Of a stretch of DNA of 64,000 nucleotides, positions 46,108-56,061 are shown piece after piece (position 1 is the stretch's first letter; every line of letters begins with the position of its first letter). This stretch comes from Conchocele bisecta (taxonomy: Eukaryota > Mollusca > Bivalvia > Lucinida > Thyasiridae). Position numbers and translations under genes: made by a program. The notes below the pieces were generated by a model. That model had not been told where the DNA came from, did not search any database, and saw nothing but the letters and a program-made list of their open reading frames with translations. The stretch spans positions 85,899,088 through 85,963,087 of the forward strand of contig CM055275.1 of assembly GCA_029237695.1 (NCBI GenBank), given 5' to 3'.

Positions 46108-46318
46108 CTCAAGTTCTTCATTTTCCTTCAACAGTTGAGAGAGTATATCCTGTAGATCTTCTTCATCTTCCGACTCGTAACTGCTGTCCGACGAGGTCGA
46201 CATTTCCTCGAGGTCTGAATCCTGTCGCAGGTACTGAAGTTCCGCTTTGTTCGATCTCTGTGTAGTCTGTTATCTCGCTCGCGGTGTTCCGTCTCTATCT
46301 TCTTACGTAGCTCGTTCT
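46108..46318 (-). CDS. RALBP1: RALBP1 exon, coiled coil and acidic segment (frame disturbed)
   Basis: Acceptor ATTCCAG|AG (46319), donor GAACTTGAG|GTAAAT (46107). The start reads ENELRKKIETEHRE in the phase set by the exon at 49720, and the end reads ELQYLRQDSDLEEMSTSSDS...LLKENEELE in phase 0. Both match RALBP1 (QFLRRQIASEKEEIERLR; SESESEDEEELQIIL...NEELE), but they are in different frames. Exon length is 211 nt, two short of fitting both phases by a multiple of three. Four small indels seem to cluster at 46255-46290, right at the edge of the tandem copies. This may be assembly error, an allele-specific defect, or a hidden splice. Confidence 0.8.
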
Positions 46319-47035
46319 CTGGAATATAGAAGGTGGTTAATTATTGGGTTCCGCGATCTCCTGGTGTAGTCGGTCTATCTCGCGGTGTTCTGTCTCTATC
46401 TTCTTACGTAGCTCGTTCTCTGGAATATAGAAGGTGGTTAATTATTGGGTTCCACGATCTCCTGGTGTAGTCGGTCTATCTCGCGGTGTTCTGTCTCTAT
46501 CTTCTTACGTAGCTCGTTCTCTGGAATATAGAAGGTGGTTAATTATTGGGTTCCGCGATCTCCTGGTGTAGTCAGTCCATCTCGCGGTGTTCTGTCTCTA
46601 TCTTCTTACGTAGCTCGTTCTCTGGAATATATAAGGTGGTTAATTATTGGGTTCCGCCATCTCCTGTAGCCTGTTTCACCAACATTGCAAAGTATACTTT
46701 GAGGGAGAAATTTTCAATTTTAGGATAAATGTATTAATTTTTATTATACTGAATTTATTACATTATCACAGCCAATTTGGCAGTGATAATGTAATAAATT
46801 CAGTACAATAATTCTGCATACTTTTAATCATCAAATATATGCAGTCGTTAGTTCTGTATGAAATTATGCATTTCGGGAAAAATAAATGATTACTCCCTCA
46901 AAGTATACTTTGCTAGAAAAGTATACTTTGCAATTTTGATGAAATCGGCTACTGGTGTAGTCGGTCTATCTCGCGGTGTTCTGTCTCTATCTGCTTACGT
47001 AGCTCGTTCTCTGGAATATATAAGGTTAATTAGTT
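46319..47035 (-). repeat. tandem copies of a RALBP1 acceptor plus exon start (about 107-bp unit)
   Basis: Five extra copies upstream of the real exon: four contiguous (46319-46666) and one at 46952-47030, split off by an M1 MITE. Each reads TATTCCAG|AGAACGAGC, then ELRKKIETEHREIDRLHQEI, then AEPNN and TAA, with no donor before the next copy. The copies are nearly identical, so the expansion is recent. Confidence 0.88.
46667..46951. mobile_element. MITE M1 inserted in the exon-copy array
   Basis: TAGCCTGTTTCACCAACATT to GAAATCGGCTA, flanked by CTG on both sides. It sits inside the fifth copy of the tandem unit, so it inserted after or during the array's growth. Confidence 0.8.
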
Positions 47036-48019
47036 TATAGATAGCAGGGCAGGCAAGCAGATTCTGTGATTTAGTTCTCTGGAATAAACACGGGTGATTG
47101 AAGATTGGGGCCCTCAAATTATGTAAAAATATATTGTTACGGAAATTAAATGTATACATAATTATATTACTATTCCACATGTTCTTAAAGGTACATGCCC
47201 ACTCAGTAGGTACAAAATGTTCTTTACATCAGAGACATCATCTGAGACATTTCCCGGTAAAATAAACATTCATGCGCCATTATCCCACGTACTGATTGGC
47301 AGTAGTATACATTTTATATCAGACGTAAATTTACACACTGATATCAACGGCGATAACCGTTTTTGCTTAAAATGTTAACGGACATTATTATTTAATCTCT
47401 GAATTTATTTTATGATGTGCAATGATCATACTTTAAAATCTGTCGAAAATATTATTTTTTCAGGTGACGCATTTCTTTAGTATAAATAATTAAAAAATAT
47501 CATGCCTCATTTGCATATGAAAATAGCCTGATACCACGGCGCGTCACTATCAGTAAAATAAATATTACTAAATGATTATATCTGTATAGCGGGCACTTGT
47601 AACCTTTAGAACTGGTGGAGTAGTGACACAGTTATACACTTATTTAATTCCTATAAATGACATTTTGGGTTTACTGAGTGGGAATGTACCTTTAACATAA
47701 AGTGTTTGTTTTTACACATTGTTAACTAATATTTTTTTCAATACTGTGTTAGTAGTGATGATACTTTGAGGGAGAAATCATTTATTTTTCCCCGAAAAGC
47801 ATTATTTCATATAGAACTAACGACTGCATATATTTCATGATTAAAAGTATGCAGAATTATTATACTGAATTTATTACATTATCACAGCCATAATGGCTGT
47901 GATAATGCAATAAATTCAGTATAATAAAAATTAATAAATTTATCCTAAAATTGAAAATTTCTCCCTCAAAGTATGCTTTGCTAGAAAAGTATACTTTGCA
48001 ATGTTGGTGAAATAGGCTA
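47036..48019. repeat. M6 MITE (47185-47695) and M1 MITE (about 47755-48019)
   Basis: M6 is bounded by TTAA and TTAAAGGTACATGCCCACTC / GGGAATGTACCTTTAA. The M1 copy lacks its left end but keeps the central hairpin ACAGCCATAATGGCTGT and right end AAATAGGCTA. 47036-47184 and 48020-48289 are unassigned intron sequence. Confidence 0.7.
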
Positions 48020-48289
48020 CAGTTTATGTGCATGTGAAGACAGTGTGATTAGTTTTGATTATTTAAATCAAGTGTGTATCACCTTAAAGACCATTACTGT
48101 CGATATCTTATAAAGTATAGTTATTGTACACCAGAAATTGCATTGGACAAATAAATATCGACTTCCTTTGAATAAATATCAAATTTTGGCGTGTCTCGTA
48201 TAAGAAATAGCATTCATTTAACTAAGTAAGACATCACATATCATCAACTCATTTAGTAAATTGTTCACAAGTATTATCCATGTTTATGC

Positions 48290-49719
48290 CCATATTACAT
48301 ATAGCTAGTTACCTATAGCTAGTTGCCCCTATTACCTATAGCTAGTTGCTCCTATTACCTATAGCTAGTTGCCCTATTAACTATAGCTAGTTGCTCCTAT
48401 TACCTATAGCTAGTTGCCCTATTACCCATAGCTAGTTGCCCATATTACATATAGCTAGTTACATATAGCTAGTTGCCCTATTACCTATAGCTAGTTGCCC
48501 CCTATTACCTATAGCTAGTTGCCCTATTACCTATAGCTGGTTATTCTTATATCTGGCTAGTTATTCTAGTTGCCCCTATTACAAGTATTATCCATGTTTA
48601 TAGCTCTGCAGTGACTACATACCCACATTTATTACATGGGAACTAGTTCGCCAAAATGACAGGCCACCTCGTCTGCCTCATCCTGGTTACGGCACTGTAT
48701 TCCTACATATCAGTTGTCCCTATATCCTTTTGATATTACCTATAGCTGGTTATTCTTATTTATCCCGTCAACACAGTGCGTGTGTGCCGTGAAACACGGT
48801 GCCGTGAAACATTTTTGATATCCTGTCAATACGACCTAATCACTGCGGTGGCCGGGGTTATTTGTATTGCATTTTACAGCTATTTGTAGGTGTTGACGGG
48901 ATAAATAGAATAGTAGGTTAGTGCTGTGAATGGGAATGGCGCGGCACGGAAACAGGATGTGCTCGGCAGAGCCTCGCCCATCCCGTTTCCTAAGCCTTGA
49001 CAGATATTTTTTATATCTGACTAGTTATTCTAGTTGCCCCCTATTACCTATAGCTAGTTGTCTCTATTACCTATAGCTATTTGCCCCTATCACCTATAGC
49101 TAGTTGCCCCTATCACCTATAGCTAGTTGCCCCTATAACATACAGCTAGTTGCCTATATTACCTATAGCTAGTTTCCCATATCATCTATAGCTAATGACC
49201 CCTATTACCTATAGCTAGTTGTCTCTATTACCTATAGCTATTTGCCCCTATCACCTATAGCTAGTTGCCCCTATTACATATAGCTAGTTGCCCCTATAAC
49301 ATACAGCTAGTTGCCTATATTACCTATAGCTAGTTGCCCATATCATCTATAGCTAATGACCCTATTACCTATAGCTAGTTGTCTATATTACCTATAGCTA
49401 TTTGCCCCTATCACCTGTAGCTAGTTGCCCCTATTACATATAGCTAGTTGCCCCTATAACATACAGCTAGTTGCCTATATTACCTATAGCTAGTTGCCCA
49501 TATCATCTATAGCTAATGACCCCTATTACCTATAGCTAGTTGACCCTATTACATATAGCTAGTTGCGTATATTACCTATAGCTAGTTGCCCCTATTACAT
49601 ATAGCTAGTTGCCTATATTACCTATAGCTAGTTGCCCCTGTTACATATAGCTAGTTGCCTATATTACCTATAGCTGGTTATTCTTATATCTGGCTAGTTA
49701 TTCTAGTTGCCCCTATTAC
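48290..49719 (-). repeat. satellite-like array of a RALBP1 5' splice site (23-bp unit)
   Basis: Roughly 45 units of about 23 bp. On the gene strand each reads CAACTAGCTATAGGTAATAG with variants, which is the last bases of the exon at 49720 (CAACTAGCTATAG) plus its donor and first intronic bases (GTAATAGGGG). A higher-order period of about 160 bp is visible at 49040-49520. The array is interrupted at about 48570-49020 by a dispersed element. Many units keep an ATAG|GTAATA donor-like site. Confidence 0.9.
48756..49005. mobile_element. MITE with TTTATCCCGTCAACA motif
   Basis: Contains TTTATCCCGTCAACACAG / GTGTTGACGGGATAAA, GCCGTGAAACA repeats and CATCCCGTTTCC. Related copies are at 50388-50664 and 59211-59477. 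Confidence 0.65.
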
Positions 49720-49875
49720 CTATAGCTAGTTGCTCCTCCTCCTCCAATCGGAGAGCGAACTCCTCCTCGAGTAACAACTGGTATTCTTCTTCATCAAATG
49801 ATTCGTCCATCGATTCCTCCCCCCTCTGTCCATCACTACTGATGGCTTCATCTTTCTGTTCGTCCACGGTTACTT
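49720..49875 (-). CDS. RALBP1: RALBP1 exon, acidic coiled-coil segment
   Basis: Acceptor ATAGCAG|AA (49876) completes a Glu codon with the G left by the exon at 53875. Donor GCTATAG|GTAATA (49719). It encodes EVTVDEQKDEAISSDGQRGE, ESMDESFDEEEYQLLLEE, then EFALRLEEEEQLAI. The last part leads into ENELRKK of the next exon, matching vertebrate EELLAMEQFLRRQI. This places the region in the C-terminal coiled coil of RALBP1. The exon's 3' boundary is the seed of the 23-bp satellite array that follows it in the intron. Confidence 0.9.
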
Positions 49876-49887
49876 CTGCTATGACAA

Positions 49888-50200
49888 AATATGAGACATG
49901 TCATGCAATTTTGTACCTACCTAATAACATGTGCGATATCTCATGAAAATATTTACAAAATTTACGATATTTACCGTACGATCCCGCCACATTTGCTATG
50001 AAAATTTTGTCTGTGATTTTGTACCTTCGGACATCTGCGTAATTTCATTAAATACGTTTACAAAATTTACAATATTTTTCATAATAATCCAAAAGTTGAC
50101 AAAATGTACATGCGCAAAATACTGTAAATTTTGTTTTACAACGTATTTTATGAATTACGCAGATGTCCGAAGGTACAAAATCACGTGGCCCGTCTCATAT
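49888..50200. mobile_element. MITE M12
   Basis: Ends ATGAGACATGTCATGCAATT and CACGTGGCCCGTCTCAT; interior TTTGTACCTTCGGACATCTG. It lies 12 nt upstream of the acceptor of the exon at 49720-49875. Confidence 0.7.
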
Positions 50201-50276
50201 GCGAATTATGGCTGATTGATTGGTTGATTGATTTGTTGATTGACTGATCAGAAGCAACCCTCGTTGCCAGTTAAGT

Positions 50277-51255
50277 CAATATAAAGTTTGACAATGTCCA
50301 GCCGTGCGTAAACGTGTGGCATGAGGAGAGAACTGTTTGAACCCACGGTCAATGGGGTTCAAACAGTTCCCGAGTGTCTCTGATATAGAGAATACATAGA
50401 GAATAGTAGGTTAGTGCCGTGAATGGAAAAACATATCTGGCAAGGCTCAGGAAACGGGATGGGCGAGGCTATGCCGAGCACATCCCGTTTCCGTGCCGCG
50501 CCAGATATGTTTTCCCATTCACGGCACTAACCTACTATTCTATTTATCCCGTTAACACCTGCAAATGGCTGTAAAATGAAAAAATAGTATTGACTGGATA
50601 TCAAAAATGTTTCACGGCACCGTGTTTCACGGCACATATGCACTATGTTGACGGGATAAATTCAATATAAGGTTTGACCATGTCCAGTCATGGGTAAGTG
50701 TTTGCCGTGGTATGAGGGAACTGTTTGAACCTCAAGACCGTAGGTCGCGGGTTCAAACAGTTCCCGAGTGTCTCTGATATTCAATATAAGGTTCGACCAT
50801 GTCCAGTCATGGGTAAGCGTTTGCCATGGCATGAGGGAACTGTTTGAACCTCAAGACCGTAGGCCGCGGGTTCAAACAGTTCCCGAGTGTCTCTGATATT
50901 CAATATAAGGTTCGACCATGTCCAGTGGTAAGCGTTTGCCATGGCATGAGGGAACTGTTTGAACCTCAAGACCGTAGGTCGCGGGTTCAAACAGTTCCCG
51001 AGTGTCTCTGATATTCAATATAAGGTTCGACCATGTCCAGTCATGGGTAAGCGTTTGCGTGGCATGAGGGAACTGTTTGAATCCCAAGGCCGTAGGCCGC
51101 GGGTTCAAACAGTTCCTGAGTGTCTCTGATATTCAATATAAAGTTCCACAATGTCTAGTCGTGGGTAAACGTTTGCCGTGGCATAGGCCATAGGTCGCAT
51201 GTTCAAACAGTTCCCAAGTGCCAAGGCAGACATTTACCCACGGCTAGACATGGTC
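50277..51255. repeat. tandem array of hairpin units (about 113 bp)
   Basis: About six units of AATATAAGGTTCGACCATGT followed by GGGAACTGTTTGAACC and its inverse GGTTCAAACAGTTCCC around ACCGTAGG. An element with TTTCACGGCAC and TATCCCGTTAACACC (50388-50664) is inserted in it. It fills a large part of one RALBP1 intron. Confidence 0.8.
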
Positions 51256-52180
51256 AAATATTATTGTTACATTTCCGTCGGATATATCGTGCAATTTGAG
51301 CATAAATGCAGTACTTCAGTGCTTCGATACATCGCGTGATGCAGGTGCCCCATCCTCCACATCAGTTTCAAATTTACAGTGCAACCATTGTGAACTGGTC
51401 CGGTGATGTAATGGCGCATTCTACGAACGTCATGGGACACATGTAGGTGTTGGCTTGGCCCCGGAATGATCATTGTCTGCAGCCATGGTTAAACATAGGG
51501 TTCCAACTCTTTTGGGAAGACCAAATTCCATGACTTTCAAGGACCTGTTTGACCCATATTTGCATGGATGATGCTGATGAAACGGTGTTGAGCCTGGAAT
51601 ACACTTGTGTTGGGGAGAGAAGTTACTTCTCTCCCCAACACAAGTCAGAAGTGTATTCCAGTTTTGGTGCCAGGTGCCCTTACCACATCAAATCGTTTGG
51701 CTCGAAATCACGAAATTGCACTGAACTTTGCTCAACAACACCAATAATTGGACTGGAATCCAAATTTCATGACTTTCAGAAAAAGAGGCAAATTCCATGA
51801 CTTTCCAGGCCTGGAATCCATTTTTCCAAATTCCATGACTTTCCAGGAATTTAAGGACCAGTGGGAACCCTGCAAACAGCATGCGCTGTACGTTTGAACA
51901 CGGCCGTGATCGGTGTCAAACAACGGCAGTCATGTAACAATGTAATTTTATTTACGTTTCTGAGTAACATTTTTTTACCATTCTGGTACGACAACATAAT
52001 ATGTGGCTGTGTCTGGAAAAAAACGGGCTGATGGGTTTTGCGACCAGTGTTGACCAAATCAGTATGCGCATCTGCAGTCTGATCAGGCCCTATACTGTTT
52101 GCCATTCAGTCAGTAAATCATCTGTCCAGCTTCTAACAAACAGTATATATCCATATCAGACTACGGGACTACTAATTGAC
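51256..52180. repeat. hAT-like MITE (51496-51873) and unassigned intron
   Basis: Ends AGGGTTCCAACTCTTTTGGG and CCAGTGGGAACCCTG are inverted; the interior repeats TTCCATGACTTTC. It holds a perfect hairpin TGTGTTGGGGAGAGAAGT/ACTTCTCTCCCCAACACA at 51606-51648. 51985-52110 resembles M11. The rest is unassigned. Confidence 0.6.
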
Positions 52181-52183
52181 CAG

Positions 52184-52470
52184 TAGCCGATTTCATCAAC
52201 ATTGCAAAGTATACTTTTCTAACAAAGTATACTTTGAGGGAGAAATTTTCAATTTTATGATAAATTTATTAATTTTTATTATACTGAATTTATTACATTA
52301 TCACAGCCAATTTTGGCTGTGATAATGTAATAAATTCAGTATAATAATTCTGCATAGTTTTAATCATCAAATATATGCAATCGTTAGTTCTGCATGAAAT
52401 AATGCATTTCGGAAAAATCAATGATTGCTCCCTCAAAGTATACTTTGCTAGGAAAGTATACTTTGCAATT
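52184..52470. mobile_element. MITE M1
   Basis: TAGCCGATTTCATCAACATT at left, central ACAGCCAATTTTGGCTGT hairpin; the right end stops at CTTTGCAATT. Confidence 0.75.
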
Positions 52471-52659
52471 TCTCCAGTCACAGCCACAAAAAAAGATCAG
52501 GATCAAAAATTGCAACAAATGCTCTATGGTCATTTTCTAGAAGCCAAAATGTTTTGTCAAGACATACTAACCAAAGACGGCATCGTCTTCCTGTGGTTCT
52601 GGCTTCAATTCTGAAAATGATGAAATTAAATAAAATTTCAAATCAAGTTAAAATTTACT

Positions 52660-53005
52660 TATTTGAGCTGCCTATTGGCATATTTTACGCACTTAGTTTA
52701 GCAGAATATGCATTGATTATCAAAAGTGGGAGTACAAAATACTCACAGTAATGTGAAAATATGCATTGATTTTTAAATTGAGTAGTAAAAATACTGTAAT
52801 AAAGTTGAAAATTTACTAAGTTGAGCTGCAATTTGCTTTTTGCAGCTCAAATAAGTGAATTTTCAAATTTGTTTTATTTCTTATCATTTATTCCCTATTT
52901 AATAAGGAAGAAAATCAATAATACATTTGCAAAAGTCAAATAAGCATTGAATTTGAAATCTGGGGGTATAATGCTCTTTTGACACAAAACTTATCTGGAG
53001 CTCTG
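52660..53005. mobile_element. hAT-like MITE M2b
   Basis: Interior TATTGGCATATTTTACGCAC, CTTTTTGCAGCTCAAATAAG; right end AACTTATCTGGAGCTCTG. The left end is degraded. 52471-52659 is unassigned. Confidence 0.65.
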
Positions 53006-53097
53006 CATGACATCAAAGTTCTTTAGCAAGGAATACTACAATGTGTGTCAACTACAGCCTGAAGGCTTAGAAGAATGTGAAGATTTAAATGGGTAAA

Positions 53098-53865
53098 TTT
53101 GTTTGTTTAATGGCGTTTAACGACCTATCAACAGCTAATATCATTTAAAGCCGGTCCAATGGGTTCGATCCCACATTCGACCTGCTGATTTGGGGGGAAA
53201 ATCAGAACAGAATATTTACATAAAAATAAATACATATTCAGCCCTGAAATTGGAATAACCTGACCTGGTGCCAGGTCCATACCAGACCAAAGCCACTAGG
53301 CCCCCCTACCCCTAATAGTAATAGGATTTAGACGTATCTGAGGGCCAAACCAGGGACCCGTTTCAATAAACTGTGTACGACTAAAATGTTTGTAAGTGCA
53401 AAATTATGATTTCACATTAACATTTATTGGATTTACCTTTATTGAGCATAGGCTGCATACGCCAATGCTCAATAAATGTATATCCATCAATTGAAATTTC
53501 CAGACGATCCTAAATTTTCACTTACAAATATTTTATTTGTACGATGTTTTCTGAAATGACCCCCTGGATAAATTTTAGGATTAATTTTTTATTATACTGA
53601 ATTTATTACATTATCACAGCCAAAATGGCTGTGATAATGTAATAAATTCAGTATAATAATTCTGCATACTTTTAATCATCAACTATATGCAGTCGTTAGT
53701 TCTATATTAAATAATGCATTTTGGGAAAAATAAATGATTACTCCCTCAAAGTATACTTTGCTAGATAAGTATACTTTGCAATGTTGGTGAAATCGGCTAC
53801 AGATTCCAGTAAGGATAAATCTTGATCGTTAAATTATCCATCACATGCTCCCACCTGCCACAATG
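53098..53865 (+). repeat. SINE S copy 14 with nested M5 and M1 MITEs
   Basis: SINE body 53098-53362, tail 53800-53865 (ATTCCAGTAAGGATAAATC ... GCTCCCACCTGCCACA). Between them are M5 (53363-53566) and a partial M1 (53571-53799), repeating the arrangement of SINE copy 3. The SINE tail ends about 10 nt from a RALBP1 splice donor. Confidence 0.75.
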
Positions 53866-53874
53866 GGTGAGTAC

Positions 53875-54034
53875 CTTCGTCCTCCACAGGCTGTGGTATA
53901 GGGGTAACCATCGGTTGTGGCGACTCCACCGTTTCCATGGGAACAGGCGTCACACTCTCCGTGGTTACAGTCTCAAGCATTGTGGGTGAAATAGTATCGG
54001 TGGGTCTCTGTGCTGGGGTAGGTTCTTCACAGAT
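53875..54034 (-). CDS. RALBP1: RALBP1 exon, Thr/Pro-rich segment
   Basis: Acceptor TGGTTGCAG|ATC (54035), donor GACGAAG|GTACTC (53874). Starts in phase 0 after the exon at 55442 and ends with one base that the next exon completes. It encodes about 53 residues (ICEEPTPAQRPTDTISP..., VTTESVTPVPMETVESPQP, VEDE), low-complexity, Thr/Pro/Glu-rich and probably disordered. There is no counterpart in vertebrate RALBP1. It is assigned by splice phase, strand and position between recognised exons. Confidence 0.75.
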
Positions 54035-54048
54035 CTGCAACCATGGAA

Positions 54049-54209
54049 AAGGGAAAAGTGAAAGTGAATGGGTTTAACGTCCCACCAACAGCTAAGGTCA
54101 TATAGAGACGGGACCACAGTTTTAAAGTATCATCCTAGGCGAGGTTTGAAGCCACAACCTCCGGATTGGAAGTCAGGTGTTCTAACCCCTAGGCCACAAT
54201 CCATCCCTG
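54049..54209 (+). repeat. SINE2 copy whose target duplication contains a splice acceptor
   Basis: GTGAATGGGTTTAACGTCCC... with TTTGAAGCCACAACCTCC. It is flanked by CTGCAACCATGGAA (54035-54048) and CTGCAATCATGGAA (54210-54223), a 14-bp target-site duplication. The first copy is the acceptor of the RALBP1 exon 53875-54034 read in reverse. Confidence 0.8.
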
Positions 54210-54298
54210 CTGCAATCATGGAATGTTGATCGATTGATTGAATGGAGATTTACATCCATTCAACAGCAAGGTCATATACAGATGGGAAAGAACCTGGG

Positions 54299-54545
54299 AC
54301 CCGTTTCACTAAACTTCGTACGACTAAAATGTTCGTAAGTGGAAAATTATAAATTATCATAGTCTGTAAATTTCACATTAACAATGTTTTCTTGTAAACA
54401 TTTATTGGATTTACATTTATTGAGCATAGGCTGCATATGCAGCCTATGCTCAATAATTGTAAATCCATCAATTGAAATTTCCAGACGATCCTAAATTTGC
54501 ACTTACGAACATTTTAGTCGTACAAAGTTTAGTGAAACATCCCCC
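54299..54545. mobile_element. MITE M5, best-preserved copy
   Basis: Ends CCCGTTTCACTAAACTTCGT and AAGTTTAGTGAAACA. Perfect central palindrome TTGAGCATAGGCTGCATATG and complement at 54418-54455. Confidence 0.8.
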
Positions 54546-54619
54546 TGTATTCTGTATTTGTCGCGAGACCTGTACATTCATCCAGCACTAACATTACAAC
54601 AACTGTCAGCAACAAAGGC

Positions 54620-55050
54620 ATCACTATTACGAGGCTAATCCCCTCGCTGTCGGCCTTGATAATAAAAAAAACATAAGTCCTCAGTGACCTTGACCTTTGG
54701 CAGTCGGACGTGGATCGTATGCAAAACAAAGCACCATTGCTAGTAGACACATAGTGTGGCCAAATATTATCAAAAGCGGTGAGGCGGTTCATACGTGATT
54801 GAACAATGAAAGGTGTTACTAATGCACGCATGTACATGGACTAACGCTATATACCCTCTTGCCTATCGTCGAGAATTTCATTTGTTTGATTATTGTTGTT
54901 TAACAGCCTATCAACAGCTAAGGTCATGTAAGGCCGGGCTAACGGGTTCAATCCCGTTATAACCGGCTGCATTGGGGGGAAAATCCCAAAATCAGAACGG
55001 AATATTTACATCGAGAACAAATATATTCAGTACTGAAATTAGAATAACCT
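54620..55050 (+). repeat. pearl-like PE9 (54620-54875) and truncated SINE S copy 15
   Basis: PE9 shares CTAATCCCCTCGCTG and GTCCTCAGTGACCTTGACCT with PE8 and ends ACGCTATATACCC...TCGTCGAGA. The SINE (54885-55050) has GGGTTCAATCCCG and stops abruptly. Confidence 0.6.
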
Positions 55051-55121
55051 GCTATCGTCGAGGAGATACACAGTAGAATATCAGCAGTTCATTTTATATT
55101 TTACTACACTATTGGCACCAG

Positions 55122-55427
55122 TAGCCGATTTTACCAAAATTGCAACGTATACTATTCTGGCTAAGTACACTTTGAGGGAGAAATTTTCAGTTTTAAGGAT
55201 AAATTTATTAATTTTTATTACACTGAATTTATTACATTATCACAGCCATTTTGGCTGTGATAATGTAATAAATTCAGTGTAATAATTCTGCATACATTAA
55301 TCATCAAATATATGCAGTCGTTAGTTCTATATGAAATAATGCATTTCGGGAAAAATAAATGATTACTCCCTAAAAGTATACTTAACTAGATAAGTATGCT
55401 TAATAGCAATTTTTGTGAAATCGGCTA
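55122..55427. mobile_element. MITE M1 ending 13 nt from a RALBP1 donor
   Basis: TAGCCGATTTTACCAAAATT to GTGAAATCGGCTA; central ACAGCCATTTTGGCTGT hairpin. On the gene strand it starts 13 nt downstream of the donor of the exon 55442-55570. Confidence 0.8.
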
Positions 55428-55441
55428 CCGATATTTCCTAC

Positions 55442-55570
55442 CTCTTGATCAACGGTTTCTCTGTCACTCTCGTCCACACTTTGTCGCTCCAAGATTTCCT
55501 CGAGACTGTGTTCAAACTCATCCTCGCTGTCGTCACTCTTAGCCTGGATATCTTCTGTCGACTTACCAAG
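55442..55570 (-). CDS. RALBP1: RALBP1 exon, acidic segment, framed by two MITEs
   Basis: Acceptor CGTTTCAG|CTT (55571), donor CAAGAG|GTAGGA (55441), exactly 43 codons, phase 0 at both ends. It reads LGKSTEDIQAKSDDSEDEFE, HSLEEILERQSVDESDRE, TVDQE: acidic, with helix-forming character and no vertebrate counterpart. The assignment rests on phases, strand and order. An M1 MITE begins 13 nt past its donor, and an M12 MITE ends 14 nt before its acceptor, so almost all nearby intronic sequence is transposon-derived. Confidence 0.8.
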
Positions 55571-55585
55571 CTGAAACGTAACTTT

Positions 55586-55985
55586 CGTATACGAGACACG
55601 CCATGTGATTTTGTACCTAAAAACATGCGATTTTTCATGAAATATATTTAATACAGAATCTTTGATATTTTCGGTCAATTAAGTCGAAAGATGGCAAAAT
55701 TTTCATAGCAAATGCGGAATTCAATTCCGCATTTGCTATACATTTTTGTCAACTTTCGACGTAATTTACGGGAACTATCGTACATTTTATAAATTTTTAA
55801 AAATGTTCCCATGTTCTTGTACGCAATCACATGCCGTGTCTCATATGTGGCTGTGATTGGAAAAATGTGGCTTATGGGATTTGTGACCAGTGTACCTCCT
55901 GATCATTGATGGAATGACGACCAGTGCAGAGCCTGATAAGACTGCGGATGCACAGGCTTATCTGGATCTACACTGTTCACAAAAG
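55586..55985. mobile_element. MITE M12 (55586-55846) and M11 MITE fragment (55847-55985)
   Basis: M12: GAGACACGCCATGTGATTTT to GCCGTGTCTCATAT with a perfect central AGCAAATGCGGAATT/AATTCCGCATTTGCT hairpin. M11: TGTGGCTGTGATTGGAAAAA, ACTGCGGATGCACAGGCT. Confidence 0.75.
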
Positions 55986-56061
55986 ACATAACCAAGCTAT
56001 TAAATTATTAAGTATATACAAGTCTAACATCCACGAACGGCTACCGATCTCCAAGATTTAC

